Shown here: piece after piece, positions 1 through 11,800 of the stretch
Numbering within the stretch: the first letter of the stretch is position 1
How the letters are laid out: every line of letters begins with the position of its first letter
Origin: Ascidia mentula
Taxonomy: Eukaryota; Chordata; Ascidiacea; Phlebobranchia; Ascidiidae
DNA: 64,000 nucleotides
NCBI GenBank assembly: GCA_947561715.1
Contig: OX387201.1
Coordinates: 8,632,001-8,696,000, forward strand
Reading direction: 5' to 3'
Program-made: the position numbers and the translations under genes
The notes under the pieces: generated by a model
What the model was told of the DNA's origin: nothing
Seen by the model: the letters and a program-made list of their open reading frames with translations, nothing else
Database searches by the model: none

Positions 1-1246
1 AACGAACTCGACAAGGAACATAAATATGTTCATTCGGCGAGGTTCAACCATAATCAACATTTCCTACACAGGTAAGCGTAAAGAATTATCTTTGCAAATA
101 ATGTTATGTGTTGAAAGTTAGGCAACGAAACTATGTAACGTGCAGATCTGCCACGAGACTGTGCCGACCTTTATTTGAGGGGTGTGAGGGTGAGTGGGGT
201 GTACAAGATTCGACCCGGGAAATTCGGCGTGTGGGAAGTGTTCTGCGACATGAGGTCGGGTGGTGGAGGATGGACAACAATCCAACGGAGGTAAGAGAAT
301 GTTTAAACGTACTTGGTGGGCGTTTGGCAGCATTAGTCAAGCGGCCGACCCATATACCAAGAATAAAACCTGATCGGGATTTATGGGCAGGGTATCCAGG
401 GTTCAAATCCCGGGGTGGTCAAAAAAATGTTAAAAGTACTTGATTGATTTAACTATTCTAAACGTTGTGTCACAGGATGACTGGAGCAGTAAACTTCACA
501 CGAAACTGGGTGGAATACAGAAACGGTTTCGGTAACAGCAGTGGAGATTACTGGCTCGGTTTGGATCGTATGAACTTTATCACCACTGGTAACAGGTAAA
601 CAATGTTTAAATTTACGTTGTTTGTAGGATAGGAAGAAATGTTTCAAATGCTTTACATATGGGTTACTGTTAGAATTGTTTTTGGTTACGGCCATAAATA
701 AATTACGTTCCAGAGCAAGGCGAGTTATGCTTCGAATAGACCTGACAGATTGGTATGGAACTACTCGCCACGCGGTCTACCGAGTTTTTCGGGTGAAAGG
801 AGCAGTACGGAATTTTGAACTGGTGGCTTTAAAATACTCTGGTACTGCTGGGGACGCACTCAACTTCGGGTATATTATCAGCTGTAAATATATTTTGGAC
901 CTCTCATTAACACCGCACGTACGATTTCAGTGAAAGCTACAACCACAACTTGCAGCCTTTTACGACATACGACCGTGATAACGATGGATATTCACGTGGC
1001 AACTGTGGTCAGTACTACCGCTCCGGTTGGTGGTTCAACGCATGCTTTGCTGCAAACTTGAACGGCGAATACCACAGAGGCCAATATCGCGGCGTTCAGA
1101 AGGGCATCTACTGGGGTACCTGGGACAAGCTCACGGATCCTGTAACCAATACGCGCTACTCCTTCAAATATGTCGACATGAAAGTGAGGCCGATACGTTT
1201 TAATGTAATGCGCAGGTCGTCACACGCCAGAAGGCGCTATACTTGA
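1..1246 (+). CDS. Fibrinogen C-terminal domain protein, 5' end outside window
   Basis: Secreted or extracellular recognition protein of the ficolin / tenascin / angiopoietin-like fibrinogen-domain (FReD) group. Exons read as 1-71 (partial), 146-290, 476-595, 714-869 and 931-1246; phases join cleanly and give about 269 residues. Diagnostic stretches are DCADLYLRG near the domain start, the CDM..GGGGWTTIQRR block, the calcium-binding DRDND loop, and CFAANLNG / GIYWGTW near the end. These are the usual landmarks of the FReD fold, and the domain is complete. What lies N-terminal (signal peptide, collagen or coiled coil) is outside the window, so a specific family member cannot be named. A polyadenylation signal AATAAA lies at 1304-1309. 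The first intron boundaries are ordinary GT-AG. Confidence 0.93.
326..420 (+). repeat. tRNA-like element (SINE or tRNA pseudogene) in intron
   Basis: An A-box (TAGTCAAGCGG, 334-344) and a perfect B-box (GGTTCAAATCC, 400-410) are 66 bases apart, as in a type II tRNA, and are followed by a short A-run. The would-be acceptor strands do not pair, so it is not a functional tRNA. It lies between the second and third fibrinogen exons. A tRNA-derived SINE or a tRNA pseudogene both fit. Confidence 0.45.
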
Positions 1247-1589
1247 AGCTTTTAAAGGAAGCTGTAGTTTTTTGGCCTTATTAGTAGGGTTAACAACTTT
1301 GTGAATAAAACGCGTCAACTGTCGCAGTTTAGATTGTTGGCGCGGTCGTGACGTGTTTCCCATAAATGATTTGCCGCGGGACAAGTTTTGCTTTGAATAT
1401 TGCTAGTTTTGTTGCATCTGTTGTGTTAAAATACGAATTGAGTTTAGTTATACTCGAACGTGCATTTTATTTCCGAACAAAACGCAAAGAATACAAGCCA
1501 ATGGCACTTGTCCGAAATTTTATACTATTGATTAAAAAGAGGAACTGAGAGGACAGAAGTTTCAGAACTTAAATTCGTGTTAGAACTTT
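1247..1589. other. 3' UTR / convergent intergenic region
   Basis: Holds the fibrinogen-gene 3' UTR with AATAAA at 1304-1309 and then the 3' flank of the convergent ATP synthase gene. No coding signal was seen. Confidence 0.6.
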
Positions 1590-3603
1590 TTAGAGAGCCG
1601 TCATTCCCGAAATGATCTCAATCAATTCAGTAGTGATGACAGCCTGTCTTGTGCGATTGTACAGCAATGACATCCTTTCAATCATTTCACCTGCAATAAA
1701 AAACAAAATATTTGTCAAAATAATAGCATCAGACTTGCACAGACACCAAATCTGGCCCCCTGGGATGGATATAAACTGAAGTTCAATGCAATTTTATTTT
1801 TGCATTTCAGTCAGGTACTTATTGTGATTAGATTAGTTCATAACTGTGGCAAACATTCCGTTCACTGTACTTGTATTGTCCATTGGCCCACCTGTCAATT
1901 TTTTCATTATTCCTAGCCAGCAAGCCAAAAAGGTTACCCACCCCCAAATTACCACAAATCCAGGTGTTTTTTCAAACAGTTTTTCGAATGCTTGGTTTGA
2001 AAATATTTTTGTAATGAAACAATAGCCTAGATACCACATGTCCTATTACATTGCATTAGAAATGATAATTTACACAATTTATTTGTATGAGTAAGTTTAA
2101 ACATTTAGCAAACATTTAATTTTCTATTTATTTCATACAAATTTCAACACAGCGACAAAAAATAGTAGTAACTTGCCTGCATTCTTGGTTGCACCATCCA
2201 TGGAAACCATCCTTGCACCCTGCTCACTAGTGTAGTTCTCCTTCAGTGTGTAGAACACTGCATTTGCCAATTGGAATTCTTGGTAACTTTGGACCACATC
2301 AGCATCAATGGAGTCGTACACAGCAATGGCAGCTGTTGTTGTCAAGGAAATGGTAATGTCAGAAATACATTAACACCAACATTTTGCACACAGATATACT
2401 CACGTGATTTGCCAAATCCTTCAATAGAGAAGAAAGGTTGCTCCTTGATAATTTGAGACATGGCGGATCTACAAAAAATGGTTGAATGATGTATATACCA
2501 AAATAACCATTCAGTGAATATAACTCAACATACTTGAAGTAGTTAAAAAATAACTTTCCTCTGTTAAACTCGAACTCAGATTGCAGTATCTGATTTGCAA
2601 TAAAAGCACAATCCACAAATGTTGGTGGGTTCCTGCCAACCTCTTTGAATTCCATGAGCAAATCTTTGGAGTGGGCCCTAAAAAGAGTTGTGACAATCGT
2701 TTTGACCATACATTTATACATGTTACAAAACATAGCTAACTGTAACAAAGAAACTAAAACCTACGTTTGGAAAAAAACTTTTGCCTTGTCACCAACAGAT
2801 ATAATCTTGGTGTCTTCTCTGTTTTCTTTGTCAAATTCAGCTTTGAGGGCCCGACACAGATTGGAGTGCAATGCACCACACAATCCACGATCAGATGCAA
2901 TAGCAACATAAACTTTTTTCTCATTTTCCTCTGCTGGTACTGTTGTTTTGTCATACAAACCTGTTTCAAAAAAAAGAAAAAACTAATGTTTTCTTGAAAA
3001 TCGAATCTATGTATTAGTCACACTCAAATCTATATATTGGTCAGACAAATATATATACATCCTTCATAGTTAATATTTAACAAGTCCCTCCTGGGAGAAG
3101 CCAGGTTTAGGAGCACATATTTAACTGTTTCTGTCAGTAATTTTAAATCTGCTTCTAACAAACAGAAGGTGTTTGATAAAAATATGCTTTTCACAGACAT
3201 TTTACAGTTGACTAGAAGCTAGAAAAGGTAAATTTCAAAACATACTCATAGCTCCGACACCATATGATCTTGCTGAACCGATAAGTTTCTGTGCTTGCGC
3301 AAATTTTGCTGCTGAAATCATCTTCATAGTCTTGGTGATCTTTTGGATGTTTGTAATTGCCTTTAATCTGATGCCCACTGCAAAATTGGATGTTTTGTAT
3401 TGCTTCAAAAACATTATTTTGACAAACGTTTTACAGTTTAAGGTCTGAAACAGATAAACACTTACGCTCCTTCAGCTTTCCGGATGAATGTCGAATTTGA
3501 GCACTGTCCAAACAAAAAAATATTAATTTTAACATTAAAATGATGAAATTTTGACTTACCATTGTGGTGCAAAGACGGCAATTTTGGTTGTTACTGTAAA
3601 CAT
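1590..3603 (-). CDS. ATP5F1C: ATP synthase F1 subunit gamma, mitochondrial
   Basis: Central rotor shaft of mitochondrial F1Fo ATP synthase, matrix side of the inner membrane. Eight coding exons on the minus strand: 3560-3603, 3466-3503, 3246-3377, 2765-2960, 2534-2677, 2404-2468, 2177-2332 and 1590-1690; they sum to 291 codons plus stop, close to the ~298 residues of vertebrate forms. The N-terminal helix reads [18 protein letters not shown], followed by [11 protein letters not shown], the canonical gamma signature, and the C-terminal helix contains [18 protein letters not shown], all hallmarks of the family. The first ~25 residues are basic and hydroxylated, as expected of a transit peptide. 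The intron between 2177 and 1690 begins with GC rather than GT on the coding strand (CAG|GCAAGT). Start chosen as the first ATG in the exon that reads into the transit peptide. Confidence 0.97.
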
Positions 3604-4083
3604 CTTGAACTTTGTTTAAAGAAATGCCGGGAGAAGAAAACGAATTTTAACTGGCTGAGTTATGCGGCAACTTTGCCCTAGAACGCAGCCAGATTCCAAT
3701 CGGAAAGTGAACTTTTTTTTAAATTACAACAGAAAACTGCAAATAAATTCAATACCATGAAACTACACCTTACTCATAAGCTGTCTTCATACTAATTAAC
3801 AAAAACAGCATGCACTTTACATAAAACGGACCGGCATACGTTGACCTCCGGCACTATTCGGAATCACCACATTGGATGAGAGAAGTGCAAAAGCGAATGA
3901 GAAACCGATTGAATAAAATAAATATAACTTGAAATATGTTTTTGTGGTTTTCAGTTGAATTGACTTAAGCAGACGTTTAGCCAATACAATTGTAGCAATT
4001 CTGATCAAAAATATCAACTTCAAGTAACGTTATATTGATGTGCAGGCAGAAGTTACCCAATTTAAAACTTTAGACTTTATATC

Positions 4084-4091
4084 CACTCTAA

Positions 4092-4134
<43 letters not shown>

Positions 4135-4147
4135 ACACTCTAATCTT
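4084..4147 (-). repeat. Poly(A) insertion with 12-bp direct repeats
   Basis: Thirty-eight consecutive T (4094-4131) are bracketed by the direct repeat CACTCTAATCTT at 4084-4095 and 4136-4147. On the minus strand this is a poly(A) tail inserted with a target-site duplication, with almost no body left. Confidence 0.5.
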
Positions 4148-4704
4148 GCTTCGACAAAAAAGGTTACAAAATTCAGCTTCTGAGGACACCAACCACTGCA
4201 TAAAACGCCTGTGATAAAACAGCCACAACTTAACAGTGTTTTTTTTAATTATTAAAATTTGATTATGGCAAAACACTTTTTGGGTGAGCATTGTTAATGC
4301 TTGTAAGCGCACGAGAGATAAACTTGGAAACGCCTACCCGCGGTTTCTTTCCCGCGTTGTATTATTCGTTTACAAAAACAAACTAGTCCTGTTTTTTTCT
4401 GACCACAAGGCAAACTTTACCAGCAACATGTGGATAAATGTGCTCATTATTTCGTCTGCAGCGTAATCAAATTAACAAGGAAATTGCGGACAAAATAAGT
4501 AAAGCAATGTTTCTGTATTTCACCCCAAATCATGAAATAGTGAACAAACGAAGCGACGTAACACATTGCCTTTCAGCTTCGGAACAAGCTTGTTGCCATT
4601 TGGCCGTTTTCACAGTCAGATTGTAAAATCTTGGCCGCTTGGAAGTTGGTTCGGCCGCGAAATGATCATTTTGCCCAATTTTGACTGTTTCTGCTTTTGA
4701 TGTA

Positions 4705-4900
4705 CCTCTGGGTTCTCAAACCTTTTAGGCTAAAGGCACATGTGGATCCTCTTAATTCGTTTGTGGCACACTAACTAAACAGGTGGGCCGGGTTAAGGTG
4801 AACTAGTTGCTTTGATTCGGGGCAGGTTTTGGTTCCGAACGTTGTTTGTTCTTAATTAGTGAAACCGACAATTGGAGTGCCGCGGCACATTGCAAAAAAA
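4705..4900. repeat. Degenerate dispersed repeat, hAT-MITE-like
   Basis: Text of the type 'TTCTCAAACCTTTTAGGC ... GTGGCACAC ... GTGCCGCGGCACA' is the style of a widespread non-autonomous hAT family found across animals. Termini are not clear and no target-site duplication could be fixed. Family assignment is from memory of the pattern only. Confidence 0.3.
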
Positions 4901-5753
4901 TGTGCAAAACCTGATATACCTAATGCACTATATTTTAAATTGCATATGACACGGTCATGGTAACTTTGCGTAAAACTAAAGGTACATCTACAGCAAACAT
5001 ATATATAAAGTTTTTCGGTTCTACGTCAACTAAAAAATGTAGAAAACTGCACCAAAAGTAGCGACGACTAAAAATCATAAACCTTTTTCGCTGTGGTGAA
5101 TTTGACATCACACAAGGCGCTCGCGTGGAAAAAATTGCATTGCTTACATGGGAGAAGGCGCCTTATATTGCAGATATCGAATAGTGTGGCACTTGTTCAC
5201 CTGTTTAATGAAAAACTATACTAAACCAGTTTTACACTGTTTTCCATTCCTACGCATAAGGCTTGCTGCCAGCACTCGCACGACCACAGCGCCTTCTATG
5301 ACGTCACGCAACAATAATCTCGCTTTCGCAGCGGTAAAAATGCGACTTTGATCAGCTGTATCTGTCAAGCTACTTTTTTCGACAAAAAATTATTAAAGTT
5401 ATGAATATCTCTTAGTTTTATTATTAACATGTTTTAAAATTTACACTGTTTTTTTAGATTTTGTGAAACTCTTTTGAGAAGAGTGGAACTTATTAGCAAT
5501 GCAATACCTCTTAGTATAGGACAGGGAACAAACCACAAACAGAACTGAAACAATAAAGTGTAAGCAAAATTGTATGTACAAAGAAATCTAGTTTGCAAAA
5601 AGACATAAGGGCAAACACTATATTTATACCAAGCTAAAAAGCAACAGATGTGTACAGTAAAATTTTAAAATAATTGCAAACTTAGACAGTAATACAACAT
5701 GGCCAAAAATACATAAACTTGAACTAAGCGTTGTTGGTGTTGAAAACCAAACA

Positions 5754-6350
5754 TCAAACAACTTTAAACATTTTTCCATGACCTGGTACAATATAATCAG
5801 CTATTTCCAACACTTTCTGCCTATTGTGTTCTTGTAGTTCAATATTTTCACTGAGAGATTTCCAATCATCAGGGTTTTGCATGTCCCTTTCGTTTTCAAA
5901 TAGGTCGCCTGCCACAACCACAGTACCCAGTTCAGTGTTTTTCACAACAACTGAAACATCGCTATGCATGTGTCCAGGTGTAGGAATTATTTTTACATCA
6001 TCACAAATGCGGTATTCAGCTGAATCTTTTCTGAAATCAAAATTTTCAAAGACATTGCCTTGGAAAACATCGAAACCAACCACAAACTTTGCATCTGGAA
6101 ATAGGTTTAAGTTTCCAATATGATCTGAATGTCCATGTGTCCCTACCACAACTTTTATGTCACTCAATTCAAGCCCCACATTCTTAATTAAAGAAGTCAA
6201 GTTTTTTGAATTCCAAGGCCCACTTGTGTCAACCAAAACTGGGCCAGCGGAACATGCAACAAGGGACACACTGCAATCAGCAATGAATGATTGTTCACCA
6301 TTGGGTCTGGAGTAACCTTCCTGTAGGACTTTAACAGAACATTTGCACAT
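5754..6350 (-). CDS. MBLAC1: Metallo-beta-lactamase domain protein, MBLAC1-like
   Basis: Small single-domain metallo-hydrolase; the human MBLAC1 is a nuclease acting on histone pre-mRNA. The metal-binding motif THGHSDHIG (HxHxDH), the downstream histidine in PTPGHMHSD, the bridging aspartate in VVAGDLF and the C-terminal VPGHG are all present, so the active site looks intact. Phrases VLVDTSGPW and LGTVVVAGD are typical of MBLAC1 rather than of glyoxalase II. The open frame extends upstream to 6566, but the extra 72 residues are hydrophobic, low-complexity and unlike the family; ATG at 6350 follows a plausible acceptor (CTCAAAAG|TGTGTCTGC), so I start there (198 residues). The upstream neighbour, CENP-X, ends only 225 bases before this ATG on the same strand, which suggests a shared transcript with trans-splicing. 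Confidence 0.88.
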   Translation of the reverse strand: MCKCSVKVLQEGYSRPNGEQSFIADCSVSLVACSAGPVLVDTSGPWNSKNLTSLIKNVGLELSDIKVVVGTHGHSDHIGNLNLFPDAKFVVGFDVFQGNVFENFDFRKDSAEYRICDDVKIIPTPGHMHSDVSVVVKNTELGTVVVAGDLFENERDMQNPDDWKSLSENIELQEHNRQKVLEIADYIVPGHGKMFKVV

Positions 6351-6574
6351 TGCAGACACACTTTTGAGGTCAAAGTCAGTGGTAAAACTAATGAAACTAT
6401 ATAAAGAAGAGCAAAATGTAGTCTCAACATTTGAAGTATAAACAAAATTAGCATTGAACACAATTGGTATGGTTGTTATATTGAATGTACATAGCACATA
6501 TATCCTTTTTTCTACTTTTGCAAACAAGAGAAACAATTGTAGCATTTTCATGTAATTATATACCACATTTTGTT

Positions 6575-6829
6575 TCAGAAATCCAGTAAAAGCTGTGGTA
6601 ATACTTTCTCAAAATGTTCAATTTCACACATTGCAGCATCTTCGTTTAGTGTTTGTTGTGCAGCCCTTGTTGCCCCCTCGGCAATAAACAGTCGTAACAA
6701 CTCAGCACACATTACAGCTGACACATCTTTGCTGGAAAATTTTGTCGCCGGGTCTTTAAAGTTGTTTTGAAAAAGTTTGACAATAAACTCTGGTTTGAAT
6801 GTTGCTTGTTTCTCCGACGTTGACGCCAT
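6575..6829 (-). CDS. CENPX: Centromere protein X (histone-fold, MHF2)
   Basis: Histone-fold subunit that pairs with CENP-S in the CENP-T-W-S-X kinetochore complex and in the Fanconi-anaemia MHF remodelling complex, in the nucleus. Single exon, 84 residues, matching the ~80-residue family. The C-terminus FEKVLPQLLLDF is essentially the vertebrate ending, and the helix MCAELLRLFIAEGATRAAQQ fits the histone-fold core. ATG at 6829 gives the family length; an in-frame ATG at 6880 would add 17 basic residues. The stop lies 8 bases before the long frame of the next gene (MBLAC1-like), same strand. A CRE-type TTACGTCA lies upstream at 6903-6910. Confidence 0.93.
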   Translation of the reverse strand: MASTSEKQATFKPEFIVKLFQNNFKDPATKFSSKDVSAVMCAELLRLFIAEGATRAAQQTLNEDAAMCEIEHFEKVLPQLLLDF

Positions 6830-6960
6830 TATCTCATCTGTTTTCTTTTTAACTTTTGTCACCACAGAATAGATACGCATTTCCCGCGAGTACTGACAAA
6901 TGTTACGTCACAGTCACATCATAGACAACTTAAGCAGTCTATGATCACATCCACTTCACG
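6830..6960 (-). promoter_or_regulatory. Probable promoter of CENPX-MBLAC1 unit
   Basis: Immediately upstream of CENP-X. Contains an ATF/CREB-type site (TTACGTCA, 6903-6910). No TATA box is evident. Inferred from position only. Confidence 0.3.
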
Positions 6961-8856
6961 AAACGATTTGTACTTTTTTCACCTTGCTTTGAGTTTTCTT
7001 GGGATTTATCTGAACAAGTATCTAGAAACAGATAACACCTATCCGAAAATTTTATCTTTCCACATTGTTTTTCTCCAGAACCTTGGAAAACATATTTTAA
7101 GAACAACCAACTAAAATATGCTTTTTTAGCGCACGAAAATGGTTTCGCGAAGCAGTCCCACATTTTGCATTCGACCAGGGTTGTGGTTGGCGAAAATATT
7201 TTTGTTGAACTTCAACTACTTTTGTTTAAAAGTCTCAACAGCTAAAGTGAAATGGTTGCGGTTGTTACGTCACTAAAGTCCGGATTTGGTCGAATGCCAT
7301 AGGTGGAATTATTCGAATTTGAAGTCGAGTAATTTTGTTTTGTGACATCACTACAAATTCGACGTTACACGAGTCGCCGTAATCACGGCAGTAAATTAAT
7401 CGAGTAGGAGCTGTAGTAAGTTTCGCCATCCAATCCTCGGGTGTTTGGTAAACTAGGCTAGCCTACATATGGCGAAGAAATCCTGTTCACATTCGCATAA
7501 TGCACGTGCTGTTGAGATTGTTTGTCAAAAAAACATAGATGGGGCTTTTTTGTCTAGCAACCAGAAAGCCGCAAATAATTGGACCTTAACACGATTCACT
7601 TTTTCTACAGCCTGAATATCATGCTGATGTCCTTGGCATTTTTTATTCAGGGCATAATTGGCCTCGAGAATAACCGACTCCTAAGCTTAACCAGTCAAAC
7701 ACAAAACACAACAATTTTGAAAAAAAAAACAACGATAATATTGTATTAAACGTACTCAACTAAGTGGTTACTCGCGAAGTCGTGGCGAGAAACGCGCTAA
7801 AACGCAGTCGGTAAATAGTAGCAGACAAATAATGATGATCTTGGCCCTGGCGCGCGACTATGGTACACAATTAGCGATCAGCCGAAAAAACCGCTTGCGG
7901 AGTTACTGCATCGCCATGAAACTAGTTGGCAGTGCACAATGCAAAAACGAACCGAAACCCACATATCGCTAACACCACGCTGTCTATTGTAGTTGTCTCG
8001 TACATTGTCAGAAAACACTTGATCAGTAAAGTAAGTTCGTGGATAAATCAGTTGCGATAACGCGTTTTGAAATGAATTATCCAAATCGAAGTTGCTCAGC
8101 ACGCTGAAAGCACGCATAAAACTCCGCCAGGTGCATGCGGCTGTGCGGCAACCGCGGTACAAAAATCTTATAAAAGAATACGTAAATATTATTGCATAAA
8201 AAAGCACCTTCAAACTAAACATGCGGAAACAACGTACGTCGAAACGTGGCGGCGGAGAATTTCAACGGGCGCTTTTTTGTTATACCTATTTAGGGGGTTA
8301 GTAATTCGGAATACAACCGTGATTTTCAACTGGTCTTCGGTAACGGATGGTGGCATGAACAGATTCGTATAATTTTCGAAATAAAACGTTAAGTTTCTTT
8401 TTACACGTGGTGCATTTATACAATCTCCGCTTTCAATCCGACGAAGAGAAGTCAACTCCAATTTACACATGACACGAGAATAAAACAAAACAGTAGTAGC
8501 GCAACTTGTAGACAAAACACGTTGAAAAGGAAGCGTCTTGTGAATTTGTGATCGGGGTCGTCAGTCACACACCGCTAGCCCGGCAGTGTGTGGTCGACCA
8601 TTGGCAATTGCTTATGTCGTACAGTAAAGTGCTCCCTCACTTTCTATGGCCAAAGTGCTTTCGCTCGACCTGCGTACGAAACAAACAAGTTTTATTTTAC
8701 ACCAGCTGCACTGTGAGACAGTTTAGGTCCAAACAGTGGCCATCTGTATGTAGCTTACACAATTCATATAGGCTATTATTAACATGTAACTTTGCGTCGG
8801 TCAGACACGAAGTAGCCATGGGAACAGCGGTTACCTGGTTACGGTTAAACCCCACT
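6961..8856. other. Intergenic plus probable DLG 3' UTR
   Basis: Lies between the CENP-X promoter and the stop codon of the DLG gene. Reading frames here (for example 7878-8222 and 8210-8515, minus) show no recognisable domain and no convincing exon borders. The part nearest 8856 is probably DLG 3' UTR. Confidence 0.5.
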
Positions 8857-11800
8857 CTAAAGTTCGTCCTTGACCGGAGGCACCCAGACAACTGGGCCGG
8901 ACTGTTCTTTGATCACACCCTTCACATTGTTGTACAATTCCTCGAGTGTATCGCCCTGAACAACCGCTGAAAAAAAGTGTGGGAATAATTTACGTTGCAG
9001 TTCAACTGGTCTGACAATAGTAATAACGGAAGGGAAGTTTACACAAGGCGCGCTATCTAAAATGTGTTGATAAGATTACGTATTTGCATTTCATTGTTAG
9101 ACGCACTTCGCTAGTGTTATAACATCAACTTTCTTTACGTAACGGAGCCCAATTTTCAAAATGAAACTTGACAAATACGTGTTGTTTACTAGAGATACTG
9201 AAGAGAGTAGGCAATATATATCAAAGAAACAGACGACCTTGCTAATGACAAACGACTTGAGACTTTTTTGCATTGCAACACCGAGATTTGAATCACGCTA
9301 CTTCATTTACATAAAGGCAACTCTATATACCACAGTTAATCCAATTTCAATTTTTCAAAACGCAACGTAGTTTGTCTGTTTTTGGTGAAACTTAGACCCG
9401 CGGGGCATATATATTTTAAATAGATTTAAAACTTACCTGTGAAATATTCGCCGAATTCTTGTTCCTGCTTCGCAGCACGTTCAAAAATTTTCCGCGCTTG
9501 TTCTTCCACCAATCGTTTGTTGAGGTCCCTGATAACAACACATATTCAGTCACACCGAATTTACTGTGGAATTCGCTGGCCGCTGTGTAACCACAAACCT
9601 CAGCGAAGACTAGGCACCGAGCAGCGTTGCATGTAGAAATACACGCAATTAACGAGATGACCGTATGACAGTGATTTTGGCCTAATGCACAAATGGGGGT
9701 TTAAAAGGTACGTTCATGTGAGTAGGCATTGTGTAATTTTGAAGTAAATTCGTTTTGAAGTGAAATGCATTATGTCACCTTGGAAAAACGCTTTATTAAA
9801 AACGTTTATGCTTTGTGTGCAAACAGATGGTCACTGTTTCGACCTATAAGGTCTCATACAGTGAGAAAAATGCCGACTTTAGCATTGCCGTCAGTAAATG
9901 TCATGAAAATAGAAGAAAACCGCAAACTTACATGAGCCATTCGATCGACTGCGGTCGAATGAAGATGGCGATCGGCCACAATCCGGCGACTTGCAATCTC
10001 TTGATCGCGTTCCCCGACACGTCCAGGATGCAGTGCTTTTTCTGCTGGAGGAAACAAAGAAAGTTAGAGGAAATCCTGAAACGGATGGAAGCGGGTTTGT
10101 TGACACAGAAACACCGAGAGGTATGTTGGCATCATGGGAAACGAGTGATACAGTTGATGTAGTATGTGAAATACAGTAAATAGTACAGAAATTCAACTGT
10201 TCACCTGTATAAATTACTGCCATAAATCCTTAACACCTAAACTATAAAATTTAGCCACGTTTGACATTCAAGCAATTTAACATTGCGTGTAAACAATACA
10301 CTCCATTCTAAGGCCTAAATCTCCACCAACCTTTTCCGCGACATCCTTCACCGATTGAACGCTTGTGCCGTACAAGTTGTCGTTGTACTGACCGGCTTCG
10401 ATGAAGAAGTGGTTCTGAATATCTTGCTCCATTTTCTCACGTGAAGTGACGAAATGATAATCTCGTCCATCAACCTCGTTGTCCCGCCTTGATCGCGTAG
10501 TGTCTACAAACAAGTTGCTTGTTTCTGGTTTTGCGGGCAGGCTGCGCGTAGGCGATCCACACGATGCAAGGCACCACACTTCGGATTTTAAAGGCTGATA
10601 AAGCGAGGGGGTGATGCACGCCACCCAAACGATATCTTTGCGCACCATTTGGTGCGTGGTTTACACATACAAGAGGTTTTAAAATCAAATTAGGTCGGGT
10701 AAATAGAAGACCCGACTTTGTGTACCTCCCGTACGTGACTTGAACAGCACAGCCCAAATATGGAAAGACATGCATTTATTTTGGTTATTCACAACTGAAA
10801 AATTTGATTCTGCTTTTGAAAACAGTAAAATAATGTTTTTGTGCAACGCTTTTGTGATGATTGTGACTAAAATAAGAACACAGATTTTTGGGCTAACTGA
10901 TGAGGTTAATCTTGTCTAATATACAAAATCGATTTGCAGGAAAGATTGTTGTTTAAGCTTTACATTCTTCTTTAAATGTTGTAAAGTCTACAGACGATGC
11001 CTTCCATAAAAGCGACCGCGTTACACTTCACTGTGCAGACGTGTGTACTTACGAGGGACACAGGAACCGAACTTCTCTGGGTATTCGGCGATGAGGTCAT
11101 CGTTAATTCGATCCTTGAAAGGTCCCAGAATGACGACCGGCCTCGTGTACTTTACTGTGGATCAGATGAGATTGTTAGGAAACATTAGCCCACTGAGATG
11201 GAAAAGGGTACACTCGATGTCAATAGTGATTTAAGGGCATTGTTTGGAATTTCAATATCTCCAGAAAAAGCTTTACTTACGTTCTTTTTGCACTACTGTT
11301 TCATAAGACAAAATGACATCTTCTCCTGCAAACAGTAAAAACAATTTAATTAAATGTGTCTGAGAGATTTTAAAACATTTTTGTTTTACAGCTTTCAGGT
11401 CTTGGTTCTGTTCACAGTCTGATTTACGATATTCTCAAAAACAAAAACTTTTGTGAGTTCCTCTCGATTCATTTAAAGAAATTAAAAAATCATTGTTTTT
11501 GGCAGTGCCAAGACCAGCAAAGTATAGTTGATTGTCACAAGACTGATACGTTTTATTTTATAATTTGACTTCTATGTATGTTTATTTAAAACTATCCCAA
11601 GATTTAACATTAAGCAACTTACGTATGCTTGTTTCACTGTCACTTTGGTTGTTCGAAGCAATATGATCTGATGAAGAAAAAAACACTATGTTAGTGTTTA
11701 ACAATGCTTTAAATACAAGTGTCCCAAAAATGTGAGCAACTATGGGAGCATAATACCCCAAGAATATGGACATGAAAAACAACTAAAACCATAGTTTTGT

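Larger units (their letters stand above)
3604..5753. other. Intergenic, no gene found
   Basis: The promoter of the ATP synthase gene should lie just above 3603. A 38-T tract sits at 4094-4131 and a hAT-like repeat remnant at about 4705-4900. Only short unconvincing reading frames occur. The 3' UTR of the metallo-beta-lactamase gene probably occupies about 5400-5753. Confidence 0.5.

Noticed and set aside
326..420. Functional tRNA gene
   Set aside because: Acceptor strands do not base-pair and the T stem has a mismatch, although both promoter boxes are present.
6351..6566. N-terminal extension of the MBLAC1-like frame
   Set aside because: Hydrophobic, unlike the family, and preceded by no promoter; more likely an outron between CENPX and the trans-splice site.
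7878..8515. Minus-strand frames of about 100 codons downstream of DLG
   Set aside because: No homology visible, inconsistent with splicing from DLG, which already has its conserved C-terminus and stop at 8857.
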